Position numbers and translations under genes: made by a program. Of a stretch of 60,402 nt of DNA, positions 52,533-60,402 are shown piece after piece. The notes beneath the pieces were generated by a model that was not told the DNA's origin, made no database searches, and worked only from the letters and a program-made list of their open reading frames with translations. This stretch comes from Dolichospermum sp. UHCC 0259 (GTDB lineage Bacteria; Cyanobacteriota; Cyanobacteriia; Cyanobacteriales; Nostocaceae): NCBI RefSeq assembly GCF_009711935.1, contig NZ_VIKX01000107.1:1-60402 (forward strand), written 5' to 3'. The number at the start of each line of letters is the position of its first letter. Position 1 is the stretch's first letter.

Positions 52533-53150
52533 TTGGGCTTTGTGTACCTGTTTCAGTGGTATATTTTTGGGGATATACAATTATCCCCCGAACCTATATT
52601 TACCAGAAAACAGCCTCCCCTAGTCATGAAAGGTGGAGATCCTTATGTTCGGGCATTAATGCGAACCATATCCGCCAGTGAAGCCAGTGGTAATCGTCCC
52701 TACTCTCTCTTATATGGTGGTGAACAAGTTAATGATCTCAGTCATCATCCTCAAAAATGTGTCACCATCATCACAGGACCGAATATAGGCAACTGTTCCA
52801 CAGCCGCAGGTAGATATCAAATTATTAATACCACGTGGGATCACATTGCTCCTCGTTATCATCCAAACCCCACAAAAATTATGCTTTGGACTAATTATAG
52901 TTTTGAAGCAGAGTATCAAGATGTCGTAGTTTACCGTTGGTTAAATGATTCAAAAGTTTGGGGTGTAGATATCCCTAAGCTATTACAGCAACAAAAATTA
53001 AATGACGTTCTCCGAAAACTCTCCCCTACATGGACAAGTTTAGGGTACGGGATAGAAAATAATTCTGTTAGTAGTTCCTTACCCAAAATTTACCAGCAAG
53101 TCCTCAAAGAAGAATTAAAGCAAAATAACCAAACTAAAAGTACAAAATAG
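52533..53150 (+). CDS. GH104 lysozyme-like muramidase, N-terminal membrane anchor
   Basis: 205 residues from the TTG at 52533. The domain (DPYVRALMRTISASEASGNRPYSLLYGG, then TAAGRYQI, YRWL, TWTSLGYG) matches the GH104/phage-lambda-endolysin-like fold, with E50 in SASEASG as probable catalytic acid. The N-terminus is hydrophobic (GFVYLFQWYIF). No ATG is available before residue 32; the frame is open upstream to 52476, where CTG sits seven bases after aaaaggag, adding 19 residues that complete a signal anchor. Confidence 0.82.
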   Translation: MGFVYLFQWYIFGDIQLSPEPIFTRKQPPLVMKGGDPYVRALMRTISASEASGNRPYSLLYGGEQVNDLSHHPQKCVTIITGPNIGNCSTAAGRYQIINTTWDHIAPRYHPNPTKIMLWTNYSFEAEYQDVVVYRWLNDSKVWGVDIPKLLQQQKLNDVLRKLSPTWTSLGYGIENNSVSSSLPKIYQQVLKEELKQNNQTKSTK

Positions 53151-53160
53151 AACAATTAGC

Positions 53161-53916
53161 TCAATCTACAAGAACTTTGCTCTTCACTTTAGCTGATACA
53201 GGCATAAATACCTTGGTCTGAATAGGCTTTAGCACTTGCAACCCATTTAAATTTTGCAAACAATCCAAAGCAGCTTCCCGAATCATTACTTCTTGTTCCT
53301 GACTCAGTAATAGTTGTAAACATTCCCCAATATCTTCCTGCATTGCTGTATCAACTCGCTGACGGGTAATCAGTTTATTGAGTTGACGGATGGAAAGCAA
53401 CCGTTTTAAAGAATCCTTTGCCGTTAAATTGTTCAATAATTTATCAAGATAATCTTCCTCTCGATTTCCTTGAAAACTGAATATTTGCCACACCAGCAAA
53501 ATTAAAGTTAATAGCGTTCCCATGCCTTGAACAATAGCACCAGCAGCCAACCAATGACTAGGAGCATCAACCCAAATTGCCGAAGCCATGTAAGTTATCA
53601 CAGTCGCAATACCACCACAAGCGATCGCATAAGCTAACCTACTATTAGTGCTACTCATCAACTTACGTATTTCTAACCAGCGCAATTGCCAATTCCATTT
53701 TTGCACTGAGTAAGTAAATACCATCATCCCAATACCCACAACCAGAGCTAACAGTAATTGCCAACTCCAAAGCAGCATAGCCACAATAATTGTCAATAAT
53801 CCCAGCAAAACCCCAGGTTCAGCAAAATGTTTGAAAACTTGATGTTTGGGAATCTTGATCTGAATTTCTGAAACTTGATTAATCAATTGTCGCCAAGAAG
53901 ACGAAGCCTGTCCCAC
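53161..53916 (-). CDS. membrane protein with C-terminal ARM/HEAT-like helices
   Basis: 251 residues. Four hydrophobic segments: about 35-52, 54-70, 93-112 and 120-146. A soluble helical C-terminal part (about 155-235) has HEAT/armadillo-like pattern (LKRLLSIRQLNKLITR, VMIREAALDCLQNL). Cyanobacterial relatives are annotated as armadillo-type-fold proteins. Function unknown. Convergent with the lysozyme-like gene. Confidence 0.65.
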   Translation of the reverse strand: MGQASSSWRQLINQVSEIQIKIPKHQVFKHFAEPGVLLGLLTIIVAMLLWSWQLLLALVVGIGMMVFTYSVQKWNWQLRWLEIRKLMSSTNSRLAYAIACGGIATVITYMASAIWVDAPSHWLAAGAIVQGMGTLLTLILLVWQIFSFQGNREEDYLDKLLNNLTAKDSLKRLLSIRQLNKLITRQRVDTAMQEDIGECLQLLLSQEQEVMIREAALDCLQNLNGLQVLKPIQTKVFMPVSAKVKSKVLVD

Positions 53917-54008
53917 AGTATTTACCTACTTGATTACAAAATTATAAATAGATAGTTTTTACTAATTTTGAGGATGAAATCAGGATAATTTCACCCTTAA
54001 ACAAAATA

Positions 54009-54542
54009 CTATTTATCCTGTAATCGAATATCAATTACAGACGCATTGAAATTATAGTTAAAACCTTCTAATTCAAAAGGCATTCCAATTTTCACTTTGC
54101 TATTACCAAGAACAGGCCCATCCTTAGTGACTGTAGCTTGTCCTTCTAAAGTTAAAAGAAAATCCGTACTAAAGTTAATTTTTCTAGGATCTGGTAATTC
54201 TTTCACAGAACCATCTGGTTGACCAATTGTCACTGTTCTCTCTAACTGCTCAACCGATTTAATCCCAATTTGACCATAGGGTTGATTACGGATAATCACA
54301 TTAGTTTTACCACCTTTTGTGAATCCTTCTTTAACTAACTGTTGAGGATTACGAACATTGAGTCCACGTACTAATAAGTCTACCTCAATAGGTACTGTTT
54401 TTGCACCCACTTGAGCCACAGAACCAGAAGTACCAGGGAAAATAAAGATACCCACTATCACTAGCAAAATTACTAATGCAGCCCCTAAATCTAATAGGTT
54501 GATTTTACCGAACAAGCGACCTTTAGAATCTAAAATAGCCAT
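54009..54542 (-). CDS. DUF4330 membrane-anchored protein
   Basis: 177 residues from the ATG at 54542: MAILDSKGRLFGKINLLDLGAALVIL is the conserved start, with one transmembrane helix (about 19-37), then a beta-rich periplasmic domain (VPIEVDLLVRGLNVR, VIIRNQPYGQIGI). The frame is open upstream to a GTG at 54632, but the extra 30 residues are not family-like. Conserved in cyanobacteria, role unknown. Confidence 0.82.
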   Translation of the reverse strand: MAILDSKGRLFGKINLLDLGAALVILLVIVGIFIFPGTSGSVAQVGAKTVPIEVDLLVRGLNVRNPQQLVKEGFTKGGKTNVIIRNQPYGQIGIKSVEQLERTVTIGQPDGSVKELPDPRKINFSTDFLLTLEGQATVTKDGPVLGNSKVKIGMPFELEGFNYNFNASVIDIRLQDK

Positions 54543-54828
54543 AATCAGGTTTGGATAAGTTGCAGTTAAGTTTTTAGCTAAGTAATTGATTGTACCGACA
54601 AGTTTTTTCAAGTGATCCACAATCTTGATCACTGAATCAGAATTGACAGAAACTAGACATTGTGGTTATGCGACAGTTTATCATGATTGCAGGAGTTTCA
54701 GGGTCATAGTAGCAGCAAGTTATTTGAATATGACTATTTGCACTATCTGGAGTTGAAAATGCAACTTAGTAAACTGAAAATTCGTCCTCTGATTTTAAGT
54801 TCTTACACCAATCTCACATAACTGAATT

Positions 54829-55692
54829 ATGATTAACTCGCATGGAATTTGGACAAATTATCGTTTGTGGCAGCGTCGCTGTTTGTATCCGTTCATTTCT
54901 GTAAGCGTTGCTGTAATGATTTGCTTAGGTACACCATTATTAAGTAAAGCTATAGGTTTTAGAGATCTGATCCGTATAGTCCCACAAGTGACCCAAATAT
55001 TAAACCTATCTAATATATCCGATCGCCAGGAAGTTGATCTGGGTCAGCAAATAAATCAAGAAATACAGCAAGAAGTCAGAATTTCTCGTAATTCACAACT
55101 AAACAGTTATGTTGAACAAATCGGTAGACGTTTAGCAGCTAATAGCACTCGTCCAAATATTCCTTATACTTTTCAAGTAGTCGAAGATCCTGCCGTTAAT
55201 GCTTTTGCAACCGCCGGTGGTTTTATTTATGTAAATACAGGCTTGTTAAAAACAGCAGACAATGAAGCCGAATTTGCCAGTGTATTAGCTCATGAAATGG
55301 GACATATCGAAGGCAAACATTTAATTAAACAAATGCGACAACAAGCTATAGCCAGTGGTGTAGCTTCAGTATCAGGTTTAGATAGAAGTAAAGCCGTAGG
55401 AATTGGTGTGCAACTCGCCCTAAATCTTCCCCGCAGTCGCCAAGACGAATTTGATGCTGATAAAAGAGGATTAGCAAACATCACTCGCACTGGTTATGCT
55501 CAGTCAGCAATGGTTTCTTTCATGAAAAAACTACAAAGAAGTAGCTCTGTACCTACATTTTTAAGTACACATCCAGGGGCAAGCGATCGCGTAATCTCTC
55601 TTCAAAATCAGATTAAAAATCAACCAAGCCGTCAAAATTATGGCTTAGATAATCCCTTGTATCAAAGCAAAATGAGAGCATTTTTGCCATAA
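54829..55692 (+). CDS. exported M48-family metallopeptidase
   Basis: 287 residues. N-terminal signal or anchor (residues 20-41, YPFISVSVAVMICLGTPLL), then DLGQQINQEI, VVEDPAVNAFATAGGFIYVNTGLL, zinc site HEMGH (155-159) and RQDEFDADKRG with the third ligand Glu, ending FLSTHPGASDRV. The BepA/YfgC-like catalytic region without TPR repeats. Probably processes or degrades misfolded envelope proteins. Its stop abuts the stop of the convergent phosphatase gene with no spacer. Confidence 0.9.
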   Translation: MINSHGIWTNYRLWQRRCLYPFISVSVAVMICLGTPLLSKAIGFRDLIRIVPQVTQILNLSNISDRQEVDLGQQINQEIQQEVRISRNSQLNSYVEQIGRRLAANSTRPNIPYTFQVVEDPAVNAFATAGGFIYVNTGLLKTADNEAEFASVLAHEMGHIEGKHLIKQMRQQAIASGVASVSGLDRSKAVGIGVQLALNLPRSRQDEFDADKRGLANITRTGYAQSAMVSFMKKLQRSSSVPTFLSTHPGASDRVISLQNQIKNQPSRQNYGLDNPLYQSKMRAFLP

Positions 55693-56454
55693 TTACTCTC
55701 GTTTTCTATAACGGCGGCTACCTGCGAACTCTTGTGGCTGAACAACTGTAATCACCTCTTCCCAAGCCACAGTCCGCACCGACCTACTGAACACATTAGC
55801 CTGATAAACCAACTTATTCGTAATATCCAGCCCCGTTAACCAACCACTACGGGGATGATAAGCACCAGTATCAATATCTAACCATCCCTGCCCCTGCGCC
55901 AAATTACCAGGAGCTACCCCAGGTAAAGTAAAAGTTATAGTATGACCAACTATAATCAACTTATCGGCAAAATAGGGTTGCTCTATCCGATGGAACTCAT
56001 CCCTAATCCAGCATAGTTCTTCCGCCGTCTGTTCTTGCACAGTCTTTTTTGGATCAACACCTGCATGAGTTAACCAAAAATCTCCCAAATCTAAATATGT
56101 GGGCAAACTCTCAAACCAATCTAGATGTTGTTTAGGAATTGTTGCAGACTGGTAACTAGCAATAGTAGCCTGTCCTCCACTATATAACCACGTTTGCATA
56201 TTTGTGGACGCACCATTCTTACCAGTCATGATATTTAATAACATCTGCTCATGATTACCTAGCAAACAAGGGTAATCATTTTCTTTAACAAATTCCACAA
56301 CTTCGGCACTTTTGGGACCACGATCAATTAAATCTCCCAAAAAATATACTTGATCCTCTGATGTAGGGGCTATTTTCTCCAACAGCAACATCAAACATTC
56401 ATAATGTCCATGCACATCACCAATAACAACCCTGCGCTGACTAATTTCGCTCAT
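55693..56454 (-). CDS. PP1-type calcineurin-like protein phosphatase
   Basis: 253 residues. Metallophosphoesterase motifs: GDVHGH (12-17), GDLIDRGP (40-47), GNHE (66-69), THAGVDP and IIVGHT. The arrangement matches bacterial PrpA/PrpB-like serine/threonine phosphatases or Ap4A hydrolase-like enzymes; substrate uncertain. Soluble, with a basic C-terminus. Convergent with the M48 gene (0-bp gap). Confidence 0.88.
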   Translation of the reverse strand: MSEISQRRVVIGDVHGHYECLMLLLEKIAPTSEDQVYFLGDLIDRGPKSAEVVEFVKENDYPCLLGNHEQMLLNIMTGKNGASTNMQTWLYSGGQATIASYQSATIPKQHLDWFESLPTYLDLGDFWLTHAGVDPKKTVQEQTAEELCWIRDEFHRIEQPYFADKLIIVGHTITFTLPGVAPGNLAQGQGWLDIDTGAYHPRSGWLTGLDITNKLVYQANVFSRSVRTVAWEEVITVVQPQEFAGSRRYRKRE

Positions 56455-56695
56455 TTGCTTCTAGCTTACATGAATTAGCTGAATATCTCGACTAAACTTT
56501 GATTGATCTAATTTTCGTTTAAAAGGTCAAGAAAACTTGACTAAGTTATGATTTCTTTAATAATTATGTAGACATTTGGTTAACTTGCCAAGTTCCCATA
56601 TAAATAATTACTAACACCCAAGACTCTGATCATACATGAATTTTCATGTTTAAGTAGGCTTGTCCTCGGTAACAAAATATAACAAGCATCAGTTT

Positions 56696-57493
56696 TTAAT
56701 CTTCATCTTGCAATAACCATAAACCACTATAAGTCATTCCCGAATCATCTGGTTGCACCAACAAAAAATGCAATCCCCTACTTAGTTGTTTTCTCTTTTG
56801 ATACAATTTACCCGCAGCAGTAACCTCCTCATCAGTAAAAGTCACCAACACCCACCTATCCACTAAACCAGCTTCTAATACTAACCCATCAGGCGCACCA
56901 GCGATGTAGTTTAATGAAACAGGCTGACTTTCCTTTAACCATTGGGCCAACCGCATAGATTTTCTTCCACCGTAAATCACCACCCCAGGTATAGGTACTG
57001 TTGAAGCCAAACCCAGATTAATCGGTTTGAGAAATTCTGGTATTTGCAAAAAAGGGATTGGCCTTTCTATAAACTCATCCACAATATCACCCGATGGAAT
57101 CGTCGCAAACCGCCATTCTTCCCCCCATAGATTTTCCGGTAATGGTAATGGAGGTAGTTTATCCACAGTTATAGAATATTTCTTAGCTGCTAACCACTGT
57201 TTTAGAGCCAAAGTTCTCCGAGTAGCTTCAACCCGAATCCCTAAATTATTTGCCGCAATTGTCATTAAACTTAAAGACTGAGGACGAAATACTTGAATTA
57301 AATCTGGTAACTTGTCCTTACCCGCTAATTGTAATTGTTGGACAAGCCAAGTAGAATTAGCCTGGGATTGGAGACAACTTGCTGTAAACTCAAAACTGCG
57401 AGTTTCGTCACAAACTAATAACTCCCATAAGACCTGCCCTTCAACATTTTGTAGCGGACTACGATAAAAATCAGCCTGCCAAATCAGACTCAT
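56696..57493 (-). CDS. Tab2/Atab2 family RNA-binding protein
   Basis: 265 residues from MSLIWQADFYRSPLQ (57493; an ATG four codons upstream is alternative but would sit on the ggag ribosome site). WQADFYRSP, GQVLWELLVCD, LPDLIQVFRPQSLSLM and a C-terminal LHFLLVQPDDSGMTYSGLWLLQD are Tab2/Atab2 hallmarks. In chloroplasts Tab2 promotes psaB translation and photosystem I assembly; the cyanobacterial role is presumed related. Confidence 0.9.
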   Translation of the reverse strand: MSLIWQADFYRSPLQNVEGQVLWELLVCDETRSFEFTASCLQSQANSTWLVQQLQLAGKDKLPDLIQVFRPQSLSLMTIAANNLGIRVEATRRTLALKQWLAAKKYSITVDKLPPLPLPENLWGEEWRFATIPSGDIVDEFIERPIPFLQIPEFLKPINLGLASTVPIPGVVIYGGRKSMRLAQWLKESQPVSLNYIAGAPDGLVLEAGLVDRWVLVTFTDEEVTAAGKLYQKRKQLSRGLHFLLVQPDDSGMTYSGLWLLQDED

Positions 57494-57540
57494 TTCCGAC
57501 TCCATAAAAATTAAACAACTTAAAAATGAATATACCCAAT

Positions 57541-58818
57541 TTAGTGTTTGACTAGATTTCTGGCAAATTCTATCGCTGCTTCTACTGTAGAAATTTTCCC
57601 CTCAGCTTGAGCAACACCAACCTCCATTAATAACTCACCTACAAATGGTGAAGCTGGAATGTTTAACGCCCTCATCATGTCCTTACCATTGAGTAAAGGA
57701 ATAGGGTGTGCAACCACATCGTTTTTGTCAAGATAACGCTTAATTAAAGGTTCATAACTAACTAACATACTTTCTTCAAACATCCCCTTCGCCACAATAT
57801 CATTTGCTAAAGCTAATACCAACACAGCCGGAAATAAAATTCCCATTTCCCGAAACAGAAAATACTGTTTTCGCAAAGGCATATTTATCGCCTTTATTTC
57901 CGAAAACAGTCTTAATTCCGTTGTCACAGCCCGAATTTCTGCCCGACTATAGGTAAGTTCCTGTAATTCAACTTCGGCAATTTCCGGGTTTAAGTCCACA
58001 AGACAAGCCAGTTTAGCAGTAGCTAACCAAGAAGTTTTCACAGTTTCTCGCACATAATTTACTAATTCTTCTCCTAACTCCTGCCAACTTTGGCTAATTA
58101 AAGCGGCAGCTTGATCAACAGCAGCTAACTTAATAAAACTTTTATCAGTTGCGTTCTTAAAGAAACTAGTCAAAACACCATCTTTCCAGGCAGTATTTAG
58201 CCAAAATGTCCCTTGAGAACTTGCTAATAAATAACCAACTTCCACCCGTATGCGTTCCGCTGCTACCTGGACAATGCTTGTTACTAAACTGCGAATTGTC
58301 TCTTGAGTAGCTGGTTCAATAGTAAAACCAAGTTGGGCAGCTTGACGATAAGCTCGCATTAACCGCAAAGGATCATTTTGTAGATTTAGAGGTGATATCA
58401 TCCGTAACAGTCCAGATTCTATATCCTTACAGCCTTGCAATGGATCAATAATTTCTTGAGTATGGGGATTGTAGGCGATCGCATTAATAGTAAAATCCCT
58501 TCTATGTAAATCCCTAATTAGACTTTCCCCCCCCTGTTGAGCAAAATCAGCCGTAGCGTCAGGAAACACCACACGAGCAATTTTCCTTTCAGCATCAAGT
58601 AACACAAAACCAGCTTGATAACGTTGAGCAATCTTTCGCGCTACCTTCACCGCATCCACTGGAATAATAAAATCTAAATCCACATATTCCCGAACCCTAC
58701 CCAAAATCGCATCACGCACCGCACCACCCACCATATAAACAGGTTGTGGCAAATATTCCAGACTAAAAGGCCAATTTTTGGCAGCTAAACGAGCAGCAAC
58801 TAATTCATCCATTGTCAT
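57541..58818 (-). CDS. CCA tRNA nucleotidyltransferase / poly(A) polymerase family
   Basis: 425 residues from the ATG at 58818 (a TTG three codons earlier is alternative). Counted from that TTG, the nucleotidyltransferase core has YMVGGAVRDAILGR (GG at 34-35, R38) and the catalytic D50-L-D52; RRDFTINAIAY and DPLRLMRAYRQAAQLGF follow. Adds or repairs the 3' CCA of tRNAs; some cyanobacterial homologues are split A- and CC-adding enzymes, so specificity is not certain. Confidence 0.9.
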   Translation of the reverse strand: MTMDELVAARLAAKNWPFSLEYLPQPVYMVGGAVRDAILGRVREYVDLDFIIPVDAVKVARKIAQRYQAGFVLLDAERKIARVVFPDATADFAQQGGESLIRDLHRRDFTINAIAYNPHTQEIIDPLQGCKDIESGLLRMISPLNLQNDPLRLMRAYRQAAQLGFTIEPATQETIRSLVTSIVQVAAERIRVEVGYLLASSQGTFWLNTAWKDGVLTSFFKNATDKSFIKLAAVDQAAALISQSWQELGEELVNYVRETVKTSWLATAKLACLVDLNPEIAEVELQELTYSRAEIRAVTTELRLFSEIKAINMPLRKQYFLFREMGILFPAVLVLALANDIVAKGMFEESMLVSYEPLIKRYLDKNDVVAHPIPLLNGKDMMRALNIPASPFVGELLMEVGVAQAEGKISTVEAAIEFARNLVKH

Positions 58819-58898
58819 AAAAATCAACCTAGTAACTAATGCCGATAATTTTGCATTAAGCTACATTAACTATAAAGCTTCCCAAAGTTGGTTCTATT

Positions 58899-59147
58899 AT
58901 GTGTATTTGCGTGAATTGCCACTATGTAGACCGCTGCGTCACCTACAACGCCGTAGAAACCCAGCACCAACAGCCACACCTGACAGAAACCCCGGATTTT
59001 GATCCCAACGAACCCTCCATCAACGTCAATATTCGCACACAAGGCGAAATAATTGAAATGGAATGGGACGTTGTCGGCTGTCTTAGCTTCAAACAAGAAA
59101 CAGGTAAATGGTCTAAATTACGTCCAGGTGAATTAGTCCCCACCTAA
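58899..59147 (+). CDS. ycf34: Ycf34 family Fe-S protein
   Basis: 82 residues. It begins MCICVNCHYVDRC with C2, C4, C7 and C13, the iron-sulfur-type cysteines of Ycf34, then VETQHQQPHLTETPDF and a C-terminal IEMEWDVVGC. Conserved in cyanobacteria and red-lineage plastids; linked to photosynthetic electron transfer or redox in Synechocystis work. Divergent from the CCA enzyme with an 80-bp gap. Confidence 0.93.
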   Translation: MCICVNCHYVDRCVTYNAVETQHQQPHLTETPDFDPNEPSINVNIRTQGEIIEMEWDVVGCLSFKQETGKWSKLRPGELVPT

Positions 59148-59199
59148 ACCCATAAATTTTTAGTTATAGCGGTATATACTTGAATGAGATACAGTGATT

Positions 59200-59250
59200 G
59201 AATTGCAAAACCTGTAGGGGCGGGGTTTCCCCGCCCTCAATTGAATTGCA
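59200..59250. repeat. GC-rich hairpin repeat with aattgcaaaacctgta flank
   Basis: Second copy of the 41581-41618 repeat: ggggcggggtttccccgccc inside shared flanks. In the 290-bp gap 59148-59437, in which no gene was seen. Confidence 0.65.
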
Positions 59251-59437
59251 TCTGAACGATAACCGTTATATTCAGAGTAGATTCTCAAAAGTTGCTGAAT
59301 ATTCACACTTGAAATCAGCAACACCAACTCCACCAACTCCATCAACTTTAAATTAAAAACCTAAAATCAAAGCTGCTTTCCCCTCCAAACCTTAATTCTG
59401 CTGTATTATTTAGCAGAAAAATACATTTGCATTTACC

Positions 59438-60097
59438 TTGACAACCATAATTAAACATCTCTCACCGGATAAATACGCCTTAGCATTGCACACCACCACA
59501 CCAGAACTCGGTTTAGCAATTAGCAACTTTGCCAATTATCCCCAATCTCAAGTTTGGAACTTAGGGCGTGACCTATCCAGTCACATTCATCAATACCTAG
59601 TTGAAATAATTAAACCACGAACCTGGGCAGACCTAGAATTTATCGCCGTAGCCCAAGGACCGGGTGGTTTCACAGGAACTCGTATCGGAGTTGTCACCGC
59701 GCGGACACTAGCACAACAACTAAACATTCCAGCATTTACAATTTCCACCCTAGCCGCATTAGCTTGGCAAGCCCATAAAGCCCAAAAAAACTGCCAACAT
59801 CCAATAATTGCCCTAGAAATGCCAGCACAACGGGGACAAATTTTTGGTGCTATTTATCAAGTTAACCCTAATAATGCCGGCATTACAGCCCTATTATCAG
59901 ATACAGTATTCACTCCATCTGCATGGAAAGAAACCCTAACTAATTGGCATACCAATCAGTTAATATCAGCCACATCTCACTTAGCAGTAACCGTCAACAG
60001 CATTTTGGAATTAGCTTACTTAGATTGGCAGCACGGTAAAAATCCCCATTGGTCAGAAGCTCTACCTTATTATGGACAACATCCAGTAGATATTTGA
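59438..60097 (+). CDS. tsaB: tRNA threonylcarbamoyladenosine biosynthesis protein TsaB
   Basis: 219 residues. LALHTTTPELGLAI and VAQGPGGFTGTRIGVVTARTLAQQL are the ASKHA-fold motifs of TsaB, the scaffold of the TsaBDE complex that makes t6A37 in tRNA. The only plausible start is TTG at 59438 (MTTIIKHLSPDKYALAL); no ATG occurs before the conserved core. Directly upstream of the rrn promoter. Confidence 0.9.
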   Translation: MTTIIKHLSPDKYALALHTTTPELGLAISNFANYPQSQVWNLGRDLSSHIHQYLVEIIKPRTWADLEFIAVAQGPGGFTGTRIGVVTARTLAQQLNIPAFTISTLAALAWQAHKAQKNCQHPIIALEMPAQRGQIFGAIYQVNPNNAGITALLSDTVFTPSAWKETLTNWHTNQLISATSHLAVTVNSILELAYLDWQHGKNPHWSEALPYYGQHPVDI

Positions 60098-60192
60098 AAT
60101 TATCGAAACCCGTTTAACCCTTGCCATATAAAGCCCTTAGCTGAAAATAGCCTCTAGTTTCACCCCCTTTAAAAAAATATTTCTCAAAACCC

Positions 60193-60221
60193 TTGACAAG
60201 AATAGAAGAGGTTGATATATT
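60193..60221 (+). promoter_or_regulatory. rrn operon promoter
   Basis: ttgaca (60193-60198), 17 bp, tatatt (60216-60221): a consensus -35 and near-consensus -10 with ideal spacing, about 155 bases before the 16S start. Transcription should begin near 60228. The leader (60228-60375) contains aatcctc/gaggatt (60300-60306 with 60326-60332), a possible processing stem. An open frame on the minus strand here is not a gene. Confidence 0.8.
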
Positions 60222-60375
60222 GAATAAGTGCCGAAGAAAGAAACGACTTCCGGCAACTGAACCGAGAAAAAATAATACTTTGAAAGAATAGATTAAACCA
60301 ATCCTCGTCGTAAAGATAATTGAAAGAGGATTCGAGATTTTAACTAATTTCGGAGCCAACAAACTCGAAAGAAAC

Positions 60376-60402
60376 AAAATGGAGAGTTTGATCCTGGCTC
60401 AG
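60376..60402 (+). rRNA. 16S ribosomal RNA, 5' end (partial)
   Basis: agagtttgatcctggctcag at 60383-60402 is the universal 16S 5' sequence. Aligning with E. coli numbering places the mature 5' end at about 60376. The gene continues beyond the window. Confidence 0.95.

Noticed and set aside
60114-60377. 87-codon minus-strand frame upstream of 16S
   Set aside because: It overlaps the consensus rrn promoter and leader and lacks protein-like features.

Overview
The window reads as chromosome from a filamentous, probably heterocystous cyanobacterium (Nostocales, Anabaena/Nostoc/Dolichospermum type). The evidence is: cyanobacteria-specific genes (pxcA/cotA, ycf34, Tab2/Atab2, DUF2839, DUF4079, DUF1997, DUF4330); many HIP1 octamers (gcgatcgc); heptanucleotide tandem repeats (ggagtca and accaatt types) typical of heterocyst formers; very small dispersed repeats inserted in HIP1 sites; and an AT-rich background. 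The last 27 bases are the 5' end of a 16S rRNA gene read on the + strand, so the window stops at the start of an rrn operon.

Layout. 1-10 kb: remnant of an ISL3-type transposase, an FAD-dependent oxidoreductase, a DUF29 protein, clpS with a DUF2103 partner, a small membrane protein, an orphan double-glycine-leader peptide, a MITE-like/STRR patch, an SF1 helicase-like P-loop protein, and pxcA overlapping mltA. 10.3-33.9 kb: two giant convergent genes. The first (3298 aa) combines DUF4114, Ig-like, vanadium-haloperoxidase-like and RHS/YD-repeat modules and ends in an RHS core plus a variable tip. The second (3365 aa) chains a nuclease-like EEP domain, phytase-type propellers, a PhoD phosphatase containing a CHRD insert, two GDPD domains and RTX repeats, and looks like a secreted multi-enzyme phosphorus scavenger. 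Between their 3' ends (20.2-23.6 kb) lies an island of small toxin-antitoxin-type cassettes (DUF6887/6888, HicBA, DUF2281/DUF5615/DUF433, YefM-YoeB, a DUF4351 remnant). The cassettes are separated by blocks of one HIP1-containing minisatellite.

34.3-37.7 kb: a tight three-gene minus-strand operon (DUF262, AAA ATPase with DUF3696, unknown protein) that looks like an antiphage defence system. 37.8-60.4 kb: mostly housekeeping and conserved cyanobacterial genes. These include a creatininase-family amidohydrolase, a degenerate DinG-like helicase, two M48 peptidases, xseB, a pilT fragment, an amino-acid-type binding protein, class I lysyl-tRNA synthetase, queE-queD, an ankyrin protein, Uma2, a GH104 lysozyme-like protein, a PP1-type phosphatase, Tab2, the CCA-adding enzyme, ycf34 and tsaB, followed by a consensus rrn promoter. 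A probable structured small RNA with its own terminator lies upstream of queE.

The most interesting items are the cassette/minisatellite island, the haloperoxidase-RHS fusion, the phosphatase megaprotein with GDPDs inserted into a split propeller, the DUF262/DUF3696 operon and the candidate sRNA. All calls come from reading the sequence and recalling family features; no database search was run.
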